Positions 37,155 to 44,933 of a stretch of 64,000 nucleotides of DNA are shown here, piece by piece. The first letter of the stretch is position 1; every line of letters starts with the position of its first letter. The notes beneath the pieces were generated by a model that saw nothing but the letters and a program-made list of their open reading frames with translations, was not told where the DNA came from and made no database searches. The translations under genes were made by a program, and so were the position numbers. The stretch comes from Curvibacter sp. GWA2_64_110 (GTDB lineage: Bacteria; Pseudomonadota; Gammaproteobacteria; Burkholderiales; Burkholderiaceae_C): positions 50,872 to 114,871 of the forward strand of contig MGPC01000035.1 of NCBI GenBank assembly GCA_001797315.1. Direction: 5' to 3'.

Positions 37155-38627
37155 TTACACCTGGCCGGCCACCACGGAGCTGGTGATCTCGGTCTGGTAG
37201 TGCTGCGTCACGATCACCGGTTCATCGATGATCTTGAGTTTGCCGTTGGGCGCATCGATCTCCGCGTCCAGCGTGGAGATGTAGTAGTCCATGTTCTGGC
37301 ACAGGCCGGCATCGCAGAACACCTTGTACAGGCCGATCATGATTTCCTTGGCCAGGTCCACCGTCATGAGCTTCTGGCCGGGGATGGGTTGCTCCACGTA
37401 CTGCGCCAGCTTGTACCCCGCGTTGTTGTACTTATTCTGGAACTCGGTCACCCGGTACCAGCGGTAGTAGCTCATGGTCTTGAGCCAGCACATCTCGGCC
37501 ATGCTGCGGTCGGGCGCGCCGCCGGCGCTGGTCTTGTAATTGGTCACCATGCGCAGCAGGCTGGCCGTGTAGTCGGCCGCCACGTTCAGCGGCGATCCGC
37601 CCTTGCCCAGCAGGTTGTTCATGCTCTCCGGCACAAAGCCGTTGCCCTGCGTCGGCCCCTTGTAGCCCACCAGCTTGGCCGTGGGGCCAACGGCCGGGTC
37701 AATGGCCGCGCTGCTCTCAATGGCCGCACCGGCCATGGCGGCCGTCTCCCACGGGCTGGTGCAGTCGTTCGTCACGCAGATGGTGTGCACGTGCGGGCTG
37801 TTGCGCGTGTTCAGCCAGGTCGTGATCGAGCCCTCAGTGCCGCGCATGCAGGTGGCCAGCATACCGTCCTGCATGTTGTTGTACAGCCAGCGCGCACCCA
37901 GTTCGGTCTCGAACAGCACCATGTTCGTGCTGTCGGTGAACGGGTTCACGATCTCGGTGGCGCGGTACAGGTTCATGGCCATGATCACCGGCGTCACGTC
38001 CGGGTTCACCGCGCCGCCCGACATGACCGGGATCGTCAGCGTCACGCCAACGGCCGGCGCGTCATCCGGGTAGTAGGAGCCGCGCAGGTCGATCTCGTTG
38101 CCGCTGGGGCCGCCCCAGCGCGCCGTCAACGTCACCGTGTCAACTGCGGCGGCAGCCGTCACCGGCAGCAGCGTCCGCGCATTGATGGCGGCCGCGAGCT
38201 TGGTAGCAATGGTTGCCGGCGTGTCGGCCGTGGTCGCCCCCACGCTGATGCGCTCGCCGCCGATGTAGATCATCACCTCGCCGCCGTAGGTCGGCGCGCC
38301 GCCCACCACCACGGCGCTGCTGGCCTTGATGGCCGCCGGACCTTCCGCGATGCTGATCACGTCAATCGGCAGGCCGAGGTCGGCGTTGGCCTTTGCCGCG
38401 CGCCACATGCCCAGCAGCATCGAACCCTCGCCGAGCTTGGCAATGGCCTCGGTCTCGCTGCTGATCGTGCTCAGCGTACCGACGGCCAAAGTGCCGCCGG
38501 CCAGCTTGTGGCCCACCAGCAGCAGCCGGCACGGCATGCCGCGCATGCCACGGATGGCGCGAGAGAAGTCGATCTTCCCGGCCACGTAGGGCACCAGGAA
38601 GTTCAAGTTCATCAGGTTTTGGAACAT
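37155..38627 (-). CDS. tail sheath protein (Mu gp39/gpL)
   Basis: The 490-aa protein begins MFQNLMNLNFLVPYVAGKID; AGGTLAVGTLSTISSETEAI and the C-terminal region DLAKEIMIGLYKVFCDAGLC are typical of contractile sheath proteins of Mu-like phages. This shows the phage is a myovirus. A 34-base gap separates it from the tube gene. Confidence 0.93.
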   Translation of the reverse strand: MFQNLMNLNFLVPYVAGKIDFSRAIRGMRGMPCRLLLVGHKLAGGTLAVGTLSTISSETEAIAKLGEGSMLLGMWRAAKANADLGLPIDVISIAEGPAAIKASSAVVVGGAPTYGGEVMIYIGGERISVGATTADTPATIATKLAAAINARTLLPVTAAAAVDTVTLTARWGGPSGNEIDLRGSYYPDDAPAVGVTLTIPVMSGGAVNPDVTPVIMAMNLYRATEIVNPFTDSTNMVLFETELGARWLYNNMQDGMLATCMRGTEGSITTWLNTRNSPHVHTICVTNDCTSPWETAAMAGAAIESSAAIDPAVGPTAKLVGYKGPTQGNGFVPESMNNLLGKGGSPLNVAADYTASLLRMVTNYKTSAGGAPDRSMAEMCWLKTMSYYRWYRVTEFQNKYNNAGYKLAQYVEQPIPGQKLMTVDLAKEIMIGLYKVFCDAGLCQNMDYYISTLDAEIDAPNGKLKIIDEPVIVTQHYQTEITSSVVAGQV

Positions 38628-38673
38628 GGGATTCTCCGTTTCAAAAAGCGTTCAAACAGGGCAAACAGGTCGC

Positions 38674-38907
38674 TCAAATGCGCACCAGGTCGCCGTCGGC
38701 CAGGCGGCGCAGCGTGGTCACGGTGACCGTCTGCAGCGTGGCCACGCCGGGCTCGAAGTCCTGGCCGGTCTCGTTGTTGATCAGCGACAGGCCCTCGGCC
38801 ACCCGGACGTGAATCACTTCACCCAGGCGGGGCGGTTGCCGGCTCTCGGTGGAGGCACCGGGTGTGTTGTCGGCTTTGGATTCGGTCTTGGCGTCAATCT
38901 TGGCCAT
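38674..38907 (-). CDS. Mu gp38-like protein (DUF2635)
   Basis: A 77-aa protein with a charged Ser/Ala N-terminus and the C-terminal segment VTVTTLRRLADGDLVRI, the pattern of the DUF2635 family found between gp37 and the sheath gene. It is probably a small tail or neck factor; the role is unknown. Confidence 0.8.
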   Translation of the reverse strand: MAKIDAKTESKADNTPGASTESRQPPRLGEVIHVRVAEGLSLINNETGQDFEPGVATLQTVTVTTLRRLADGDLVRI

Positions 38908-38928
38908 GGGTTACTCCGGTAAGTTGGG

Positions 38929-39528
38929 TTAGAAAATGATCTTGTCGGTCACGCCGAAAGGCCCGGGATCGGTCGGGGCGGTCGGCGCGGGCTCGGTGCT
39001 GCGCACGGTGTTCTCGATATCAACGCCCAGCCAGTCAATCAGCGTGGGCGCCGCCGTGCCCTGACCCATAACGGGCTTGACGGGCTGAAACCAGTCCACC
39101 AGCCAGACGGACTGGCCCAGCTCATCGACCGCGCGGCTGTAGAGGTTTTCGGAGCTGGCGTCGCTCTCCAGCGGCCCTATCGTGACCGGCTGCTCGGCCG
39201 GGTTCACGGGCATCCACTGGCGCATGACCAGGCACAGCTTGTCCGCCAGGTCCATGGCCAGGCGCATTCGGGTTTCACGCTTGGCGTGCTTGGCCGCCAC
39301 GAAGGCCGCCACCCGCACATTGCGGCTGTACTTGCCGGCCAAACGGTGGCCGTCGCGCAACGGCTCCCAGCCCAGAACCGTCACGAAGATGGCCGGGCAG
39401 TTGTAGCTGACCTGTTTCATCTCGGCCGTGCTGAACTCGCCGCCATACGGCTGCACCGTGACAACTTCGGTCTTGGTAAAAGTGCCCCGGATGCGGGCTT
39501 GCACCTGGTCAAGCAGCGCGCTGCTCAT
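38929..39528 (-). CDS. Mu gp37-like protein (DUF1834)
   Basis: The 199-aa protein MSSALLDQVQARIRGTFTKT has PAIFVTVLGWEPLRDGHRL and an adaptor-like C-terminus. In Mu-like phages gp37 is a tail terminator or connector factor. The ATG at 39528 overlaps the stop of the gpG-like gene (ATGA). Confidence 0.82.
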   Translation of the reverse strand: MSSALLDQVQARIRGTFTKTEVVTVQPYGGEFSTAEMKQVSYNCPAIFVTVLGWEPLRDGHRLAGKYSRNVRVAAFVAAKHAKRETRMRLAMDLADKLCLVMRQWMPVNPAEQPVTIGPLESDASSENLYSRAVDELGQSVWLVDWFQPVKPVMGQGTAAPTLIDWLGVDIENTVRSTEPAPTAPTDPGPFGVTDKIIF

Positions 39529-39965
39529 TGCATGACCTCGATGGCTTCGACCAGGTACTCACCGATGCGGCGTTCCTGGCGCTCGCCCACGCCCATCACG
39601 GGCCGGGCCTTCATGGTGAAGCGGTGGCCAGGGCGCCCCGTTTCCCCGCCGAAGTGGTGAATGGCAGCGTAGGCCTTGTTCGAGCCCCAGGCCACCCCGC
39701 CACGCGCGAGCTGGTAGACGTAGCTGTCATACAGGTGGTGCTTTTTGATCAGCGTCTTGCCGGCCCGGGCAATGGCCGCCTTGCTCTGCGGCATGGGCGA
39801 GCCGTCGTACAACTTCTGATGGTCGAAGTTGTCCTGGATGTCGCCCACCAGGTACTCGCCGATCTCGCGGCGCGCGCCGGTCCATTCGCGGCGGGCGGAC
39901 AGGCGGGCCAGATGCGCCAGCATGGGGCCGCCCCCATGCTTGAAAACCAAGGCGGTGCCGGCCAT
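39525..39965 (-). CDS. phage virion morphogenesis protein (Mu gpG-like)
   Basis: MAGTALVFKHGGGPMLAHLA opens the 146-aa protein; IGEYLVGDIQDNFDHQKLYD and AAIHHFGGETGRPGHRFTMK (the IHxFGG motif) are the signature of gpG/tail completion proteins. In Mu, gpG follows MuF directly; here it lies between gp36 and gp37 on the other arm. Confidence 0.85.
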   Translation of the reverse strand: MAGTALVFKHGGGPMLAHLARLSARREWTGARREIGEYLVGDIQDNFDHQKLYDGSPMPQSKAAIARAGKTLIKKHHLYDSYVYQLARGGVAWGSNKAYAAIHHFGGETGRPGHRFTMKARPVMGVGERQERRIGEYLVEAIEVMQ

Positions 39966-40483
39966 TACCGCCCCCACGTGGGCGGAAAGCCGCCCCAATT
40001 GAAGCGCGAGGCGGCCTGGCCCGTGCGCGTGCGGCCGCTGCTGGCCACTTCAACCCCCGAAGCGGCCACCAGTGTGGCCCGTCCGGCCTGCACGTCCTTG
40101 AGCCAGGCGCGCCAGCGGTCGGCCACCTTGCCCATGCGTTCGGTCGCGTTGTCGGCGTCATCGGCCAGGCCCTCGCGCGCCAGGGCCACGCAGCATTCCT
40201 CCAGGGTGCCGGCGTTGGCATCTTCGGCCGACAGCGGCAGCGTGACAGCCGCGCGTAAATAGCCGTCCATGAAGTTGCTCACGGTCACCAGCTTGCGCGC
40301 GATTCGATCCTTGGCCGCATTGGCCGCAGCCTGATCGGCCTCGGTGGGCGCGCCGGTCCACGCACCCGCGAGCGCGTCGCTCAGCAGTTGGGGGGTGAGC
40401 AGGTGCTGCTCATCCGCCAGGAGCTGGGTGGTTTCCTCCAGGCCGTATTCCTGGATGAAGCGCTGCGGGGTTGCGTAGGCCAT
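39965..40483 (-). CDS. Mu gp36-like protein (DUF1320)
   Basis: MAYATPQRFIQEYGLEETTQ is the typical start of this head-tail connector family; RIARKLVTVSNFMDGYLRAA is the conserved centre. Length is 172 aa. It starts seven bases after the preceding stop and overlaps the gpG-like gene by one base. Confidence 0.85.
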   Translation of the reverse strand: MAYATPQRFIQEYGLEETTQLLADEQHLLTPQLLSDALAGAWTGAPTEADQAAANAAKDRIARKLVTVSNFMDGYLRAAVTLPLSAEDANAGTLEECCVALAREGLADDADNATERMGKVADRWRAWLKDVQAGRATLVAASGVEVASSGRTRTGQAASRFNWGGFPPTWGR

Positions 40484-40489
40484 CGTGTC

Positions 40490-40852
40490 TTACTTCTTCC
40501 CGCCCTTGCCGGATGCGGCCGCGGCGGCTTTGGCGGCGGCTTCCTTCTTGGCCTTGGCGGCGGCTTCTTCCCTGGCCTTGACCGCAGCTTCCTCCGCGGC
40601 CAAGGCCTGGGCAACAGCAGCGGCTTCTTCCTTAGCCTTGACTTTGGCGGCTGCAGCGGCCTCCTCATCGGCCTTGGCCTGGGCGGCAGAGTCGTCCTCG
40701 CGCTTCACAACGCCGAGCTTTTCCAGTTGGCCGGCCTCGTGATCCGCAGCGCTGAACTTTTCGCCCGCAGGACGACCAGGGCCGTACAGCGTGCCGCTGT
40801 AGAGGACATCCGACAGCGCAGTCAGCGAAACTTTCGCGTTCACTTTTTCCAT
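40490..40852 (-). CDS. Mu gp35-like protein with Ala/Lys/Glu-rich tail
   Basis: The first ~55 residues (MEKVNAKVSLTALSDVLYSG, GEKFSAADHEAGQLEKLGVV) resemble Mu gp35-type neck proteins. The remaining ~65 residues are almost only Ala, Lys and Glu (KAKEEAAAVAQALAAEEAAV), a long single charged helix. Length is 120 aa. Role unknown; it may act as a minor capsid or scaffold-like element. Confidence 0.72.
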   Translation of the reverse strand: MEKVNAKVSLTALSDVLYSGTLYGPGRPAGEKFSAADHEAGQLEKLGVVKREDDSAAQAKADEEAAAAAKVKAKEEAAAVAQALAAEEAAVKAREEAAAKAKKEAAAKAAAAASGKGGKK

Positions 40853-40883
40853 GATGGCTCCTTCTAAGCGCCGTCAGGCTTGG

Positions 40884-41216
40884 TCAGATGCCGCACGCCA
40901 CGCGGATGAGCACGCCGGCTGCACCCGCAGCGTCGAGCGCGCGGCCGGCATAAACACCGGCGGCCTTGGTGATCGCGCGGCCGGTGGCGTCGGTCTGCAC
41001 GTCGTCGTCCACGGCTACGGCCGCACCGGCCTCGACCAGAAGGATGCCCAGCACGCCCACGCCGGCCTGTTCGCCCTGGTCATAGTTGGCGTTGGCAACG
41101 CCCAGCACCTTGGCGCCGGCAGCGGGCACCGCGCCGCCGGTCGTCACGAAGCGGCGGGCGGGCAGCGCGGCGGCGGCCAACACGGTGGTGGTCAGGATCG
41201 GTTGTTCGGTCTTCAT
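40884..41216 (-). CDS. DUF2190-type capsid protein (probable decoration/capsid cement)
   Basis: I use the ATG at 41216 (MKTEQPILTTTVLAAAALPA), preceded by AAAGGAC, giving 110 aa. TGGAVPAAGAKVLGVANANY and ITKAAGVYAGRALDAAGAAG are patterns of small capsid-decorating proteins next to the major capsid gene. It lies 63 bases after the capsid gene. Confidence 0.75.
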   Translation of the reverse strand: MKTEQPILTTTVLAAAALPARRFVTTGGAVPAAGAKVLGVANANYDQGEQAGVGVLGILLVEAGAAVAVDDDVQTDATGRAITKAAGVYAGRALDAAGAAGVLIRVACGI

Positions 41217-41279
41217 GTTGAAAGTCCTTTCTTTGAGTTGCACAAGACTTGCGGGGCCGCCGCAGCGGCCCTGCCGTCA

Positions 41280-42212
41280 TCAGGCGTTGGTGTCCTGGAT
41301 CAGGTAACCAGCCTCGGCGCCCACGATGTAGGGACGGAAGTTGTCGGTCGAGCGGACCAGCTCCACCTTGCCGTTGGGGTTACGCACGTCCACCTGGGGC
41401 ATGCCGCGACGACGCGGCGTGTAGCCGAAGCTCGGCTCGTAGGCGTTGCGCTCCATGCCCTGCTGGGTGGGCGCCTGGGGCACGTAGGCCAGGACGATGT
41501 TGTCGCCCCAGACGTCGCTGAACACGTCCTGGTCGCTGGAATAGATCGCCTCGCCCACATAGATGTAGGGAATCTCGAAGAGCTCGCGCAGGGCCTCCAG
41601 GCGCACCACGCCTTTGCCCGTGTACTTGATCAGATCGACCAGCTTGGGGTGGAACTTCAGGGAGCTGAGCGCCAGGGCGCCGATCACCATGGTGTTCGGG
41701 CGCTTGCCGGTCTTGCCGCGGATCGCGTCTTTGCCGGCCTCGATCACGGCGATGGGGTCGGAGTTCACCTTGTCGGTGAACTGGCTGTTGCCGGCCAGCG
41801 CGATCTTGCTGCCCGCCGGGTAGTTGGCGGGGTTCTGGGCCATGTCCGCGATCATTTTTTCGCGGCGCAGCTGGATTACGCCCTGGGTCACATTGGTGGC
41901 ATGCGCTTCCAAGGGAAACGCGGCTTCGGCCTGTTCGCGGTAGTCGATGGGGTACTCGATGTCGTGCTCATCGGTGACCAGGTCCATGGAGCCGATGCCT
42001 TCCGGGTTGATCCGGTTGCTCTCGGCGCGCAGCGCGCGTTCGGTGTTGTAGAGCTTGAAGGCTTCCTTGCCGAACTTCGGCAGCTTGCTGGTTTCCTTGT
42101 CCACGGGGACGAAGGGCATCAGGCGTTCGCCCACCAACTCGTTGTTGGTGTAGCCGAGCGCCAGGTTGGTCAGAACCGGGTCTACGACCCGCAGGTTGGA
42201 GAGGCGTCCCAT
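41280..42212 (-). CDS. major capsid protein
   Basis: The 310-aa protein MGRLSNLRVVDPVLTNLALG has VGERLMPFVPVDKETSKLPK, VTQGVIQLRREKMIADMAQN and the C-terminal region PYIVGAEAGYLIQD. It is of the capsid type found in B3-like Mu-related phages rather than Mu gpT. It follows the protease/scaffold gene after 48 bases. Many copies form the icosahedral head. Confidence 0.88.
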   Translation of the reverse strand: MGRLSNLRVVDPVLTNLALGYTNNELVGERLMPFVPVDKETSKLPKFGKEAFKLYNTERALRAESNRINPEGIGSMDLVTDEHDIEYPIDYREQAEAAFPLEAHATNVTQGVIQLRREKMIADMAQNPANYPAGSKIALAGNSQFTDKVNSDPIAVIEAGKDAIRGKTGKRPNTMVIGALALSSLKFHPKLVDLIKYTGKGVVRLEALRELFEIPYIYVGEAIYSSDQDVFSDVWGDNIVLAYVPQAPTQQGMERNAYEPSFGYTPRRRGMPQVDVRNPNGKVELVRSTDNFRPYIVGAEAGYLIQDTNA

Positions 42213-42260
42213 GTTTCAGGCTTCCTTTCGTGGTTGATATGAATGAATGCGCCGCTGGGA

Positions 42261-42788
42261 TCAGCCGGCCATGATGTTGGCCGCAGCCGTGGCGTAGTTC
42301 ACGCCGTGCTTGGCCATGTACTCTTTGATGCGCTTGTCGGTGTCCGCGCGGTCCGGGTCCACCTCCACGCCGGCATAACCGGGCTGGCGGCTGAACTCGG
42401 TCACCTTCGGACCGGCGCCTTCGCCCTCTTCGGCGGCGCCAGACGCGGCGCCCAGCTTCACCACCGGCTTGCGCGCGGCCATGAAGTCGGCAAAGAACTG
42501 GGCCGGGGCCTTCTTGACCTCGCTCTTGTCGGCCGCGCTGAAGTTCAGCTCATCCGCCTGGGCTTCCAGGGCCGCCATGAACTCGGCCAGGCCGGGCTCC
42601 TCGGCCGGGGTGAGCAGACCCTTGGCCTTCCAGCCGTCGATCTGCTGCGCAATGCGCTCGGCCTGGCGCTCGCCGCGCAACTTGGTCAGCTCGGCTTCCT
42701 TGGCGGCGAAATCTTTCGTCGCCTTTTCTTCGGTCTCCTTGCGGGCCTGTGCTGCGGCAGCGTCGAGCTGCGCCTGGGTAAAGGACAT
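42261..42788 (-). CDS. internal-start scaffold protein (Mu gpZ-like), in frame within the protease gene
   Basis: An ATG at 42788 (MSFTQAQLDAAAAQARKETE) is preceded four bases upstream by a strong AGGAGGT. It would give a 175-aa scaffold lacking the protease part, as Mu I/Z and lambda C/Nu3 do. Such an exact ribosome site inside a coding region is unlikely by chance. Confidence 0.8.
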   Translation of the reverse strand: MSFTQAQLDAAAAQARKETEEKATKDFAAKEAELTKLRGERQAERIAQQIDGWKAKGLLTPAEEPGLAEFMAALEAQADELNFSAADKSEVKKAPAQFFADFMAARKPVVKLGAASGAAEEGEGAGPKVTEFSRQPGYAGVEVDPDRADTDKRIKEYMAKHGVNYATAAANIMAG

Positions 42789-43460
42789 AACACCTCCTGG
42801 GTTGTCGGGTTTGGAAAACGGACGCGGGCCGCCGTCGGCCTCTTCGCGGGCCTCGGCCTGGATGCGCTGAGCGGCGTCCGCGATGGACTGGATGCGCCAG
42901 TTCGGCAAGGCCGCGTCGGCGGCCTCCAGGCCGTCCTTGGCGATCAGTTGCTCACGCAGGCCGCGCAGCAACTCGGCCGTGTCGGCCAGCGCGTAGCCAA
43001 CGTCCAGGTCTTCGGAGCTGAACTCGTAGTCGTCCACGCTGGCGCTGTAGTCCAGCGGAGTCAGGCCGTTAATGGCCGGCGGCGCAGCGCCCAGCCAGCC
43101 CACGTGGCGCAGGCGCCAGCCGGCATCCTTGTCCTTGAAGATGGAAACCGAGCGCTCGCGGTAGGCCCCGCTGTCCACGCCGGCCTCGAAGTCCGGGTTG
43201 ACGTCTTCGAACTTGGCGAACAGCGCGTCGCCCTCGCGCTTCACGCCGCCTTCGCGCACCCAGGCATAGGCCGGGTCGTTGTGTTTGGGGTGCCCCAGCA
43301 CGGCCGGCGCCGGGCCGATGGCCATGTTGCCCACAATCTCGTCCAGATCGGCCCGGGTGAAGGTGCAGCTACGGCCCTTGCTGTCGGTGTGCGTTCCGGC
43401 GCGGAACACCTCGATCCAGTCCTGCAGGCCCTTGAAGTCGTGTTGGTCGGCTTTGCTCAT
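42261..43460 (-). CDS. prohead protease with C-terminal scaffold domain (Mu gpI-like)
   Basis: MSKADQHDFKGLQDWIEVFR starts at 43460. The N-terminal half (PAVLGHPKHNDPAYAWVREG, SGAYRERSVSIF) matches the Mu protease I family; His and Ser in these segments are likely catalytic. The C-terminal ~175 residues are a scaffold with coiled-coil Ala/Glu/Lys sequence. The ATG is one base after the predicted transcription start of late promoter 3. Total 399 aa. Confidence 0.9.
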   Translation of the reverse strand: MSKADQHDFKGLQDWIEVFRAGTHTDSKGRSCTFTRADLDEIVGNMAIGPAPAVLGHPKHNDPAYAWVREGGVKREGDALFAKFEDVNPDFEAGVDSGAYRERSVSIFKDKDAGWRLRHVGWLGAAPPAINGLTPLDYSASVDDYEFSSEDLDVGYALADTAELLRGLREQLIAKDGLEAADAALPNWRIQSIADAAQRIQAEAREEADGGPRPFSKPDNPGGVMSFTQAQLDAAAAQARKETEEKATKDFAAKEAELTKLRGERQAERIAQQIDGWKAKGLLTPAEEPGLAEFMAALEAQADELNFSAADKSEVKKAPAQFFADFMAARKPVVKLGAASGAAEEGEGAGPKVTEFSRQPGYAGVEVDPDRADTDKRIKEYMAKHGVNYATAAANIMAG

Positions 43461-43467
43461 GCCCCGC

Positions 43468-43512
43468 ACTGTGCCGGGCGGTGGCATTTAAATCATGGTG
43501 AAACACTTCACC
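43468..43512 (-). promoter_or_regulatory. late promoter 3 (protease-capsid-tail unit): activator dyad and -10
   Basis: Dyad GGTGAA-N4-TTCACC at 43497-43512, 23 bases, then CACAGT at 43468-43473. Predicted start of transcription is 43461, one base before the ATG. The -10 differs from the other three sites but keeps nACAnT. Confidence 0.75.
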
Positions 43513-43698
43513 GAAGGCTGAAAACAGGGAGGCTTCAAAAGCGGCCCACGGCGGGCCTCAAGACATGAGCCGCCCCGGATGTGCCGGCCACCCGCCCGCA
43601 AGCGGTTTTAAACGGGTTTGGCGCGGTTTTAAACAGGTTGCGGCCGTGGGGGTGAACCGGCAGTGGGCTTCAAGACCCCGGCTCGCAGCTTTCGGAGT
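43513..43698. other. intergenic region between the Mor/C-like gene and late promoter 3
   Basis: No gene is seen. It contains a GC-rich hairpin (GGCGG ... CCGCC, about 43547-43574) that may end the middle transcript, and two copies of GCGGTTTTAAAC (43602-43613 and 43623-43634) exactly 21 bp apart. Confidence 0.5.
43602..43634. repeat. two direct repeats GCGGTTTTAAAC, 21-bp period
   Basis: The 12-bp sequence occurs at 43602-43613 and 43623-43634. The 21-bp period is two helical turns, so one protein could contact both on the same face. They lie just past the Mor/C-like stop. Confidence 0.6.
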
Positions 43699-44196
43699 CT
43701 ATCGCGGCGTCTTGGCCCCCAAGCCAAAAGGATCGTGCGCCGTGCCGGACTGCGCGACAGGCAAAGGGGTCACCCTGGTCTCTTCGGCCTCTTCAAACAT
43801 GTCCATGGTAAACCGATCCACGCCGCCGGCATGCCCGCCCCAGATGTTGAGAACATGGCGGCGCGAGTAGCCGGTGGCCTCGGCCGTTTCATCAGCGGTC
43901 TTTTTCTGGCGCCGGCATTCGCGCACCTGTTCATGGCGCAGCTCACGCACGTAGGCGTCGCCTTTCGGCAGGTCCAGCACCTCGCCGCCATACTCGGCCA
44001 CCAGGTTAAGGAACGCCGCTTCGCTCAACGCCAGGCGCAGGGGGTGCTCGGCCTTCGGCGTCTTGGGCACGGTGATCCGGGCGCCGCCGTGCGAGCTGAC
44101 CAGGCGCAGCGCGTCAGCCTCGCCCAGCACGCGCACCAGCTCGCGCAGGCTTTCTGGCATGGCCTCAGGGCTGATGATCTGGCTCTGGTCGGACAT
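43699..44196 (-). CDS. Mor/C-family transcription activator
   Basis: The 165-aa protein has the Mor fold: LPKGDAYVRELRHEQVRECR followed by the helix-turn-helix TADETAEATGYSRRHVLNIW. In Mu, Mor turns on the middle promoter and C the late promoters by binding dyads upstream of poor -35 regions. Only one family member is seen here, so it may do both jobs. It is the likely binder of the four GGTGAA dyads. It starts two bases after the gp16-like gene. The C-terminal 40 residues are acidic then Pro/Gly-rich. Confidence 0.88.
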   Translation of the reverse strand: MSDQSQIISPEAMPESLRELVRVLGEADALRLVSSHGGARITVPKTPKAEHPLRLALSEAAFLNLVAEYGGEVLDLPKGDAYVRELRHEQVRECRRQKKTADETAEATGYSRRHVLNIWGGHAGGVDRFTMDMFEEAEETRVTPLPVAQSGTAHDPFGLGAKTPR

Positions 44197-44198
44197 GG

Positions 44199-44672
44199 TC
44201 AGGCGATGTCCGCTTTGACGCGCTGGCCCCAGCGCTTCATCTCTTCAATGAGCTTTCTGAGCTGTTCTCCGTTGGCAAAGCGCAAAGCGTCCAGCGGGCC
44301 GAGCGGCGTTCCGTTGAGCTGGCGCTTGGCCCAGGCCTCGATGGCCGCGTCGCAGGCCGTGCCGTTGGCCGGTCGGTCCACGGCGCCGGCCTCGGCCAGC
44401 ATGTACCACATGGCCCGCAGCTTGCGGCGCTGTGGGTCGCCCCAGGACATGCCGCCGGCCTTGATGCGCACCTTGAAGCCCTTGGCCTTGAAGTGCCGCA
44501 GCAGCTTGTCGCGCCCGGCCGCGTCCAGGCCGGCCGCGCTGGTCTTGCCCGTGACCTCGCGCAGCACGTGCTCGTAGTCGGCCTGGCTGAGCTGCAGATG
44601 AGCCTTGGCCATGTGGATCAGGCCCAGCTCGCGCTTGCGCTTGCGCTGTTCATCAATGACAGGCCGGTTCAT
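44199..44672 (-). CDS. Mu gp16-like regulatory protein (DUF1018)
   Basis: MNRPVIDEQRKRKRELGLIH starts at 44672; the family core is MAKAHLQLSQADYEHVLREV and MSWGDPQRRKLRAMWYMLAE. Length of 157 aa is typical. The gp16 family lies next to Mor in Mu-like phages. Role unknown, probably regulatory. The longer open frame upstream runs through the next gene in another register and is rejected. Confidence 0.88.
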   Translation of the reverse strand: MNRPVIDEQRKRKRELGLIHMAKAHLQLSQADYEHVLREVTGKTSAAGLDAAGRDKLLRHFKAKGFKVRIKAGGMSWGDPQRRKLRAMWYMLAEAGAVDRPANGTACDAAIEAWAKRQLNGTPLGPLDALRFANGEQLRKLIEEMKRWGQRVKADIA

Positions 44673-44694
44673 TGCGAATGGCCCCCTGCCGAAA

Positions 44695-44724
44695 TTGACA
44701 GAAAAGTGGTCGTGATCCGATAGT
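44695..44724 (+). promoter_or_regulatory. consensus promoter for the plus-strand 58-aa gene
   Basis: A perfect -35 TTGACA (44695-44700) and a -10 GATAGT (44719-44724) are 18 bases apart on the plus strand, against the direction of the surrounding early/middle genes. Transcription would begin near 44731. Confidence 0.6.
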
Positions 44725-44756
44725 CGGGTCTCCATGAAACCTGAAAGGAACTGGCG

Positions 44757-44933
44757 ATGTACACCGTACACAAAGATGCCGCTTTGACACTCGTAGCGGC
44801 CTTGACCAACGAGAGCAATCCCATGCAGGCAGCCGAGGCCCAAAACGCCCTCGACAACTGGCTGACCGAGCGGGAAATGGGAATCGCCGAATTCACGCCT
44901 GACGCCCTGGAAGTGCTGCGACCGTTCATGTGA
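44757..44933 (+). CDS. candidate moron, 58-aa protein of unknown function
   Basis: ATG at 44757, eight bases after AAGGA, encodes MYTVHKDAALTLVAALTNES and ends VLRPFM. The composition is soluble and helical (AAEAQNALDNWLTEREMGIA), unlike a shadow frame. It has its own consensus promoter, runs opposite to its neighbours and overlaps the end of the DUF2786 gene by eight bases. These features are typical of morons expressed in the lysogen. Function unknown. Confidence 0.55.
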   Translation: MYTVHKDAALTLVAALTNESNPMQAAEAQNALDNWLTEREMGIAEFTPDALEVLRPFM

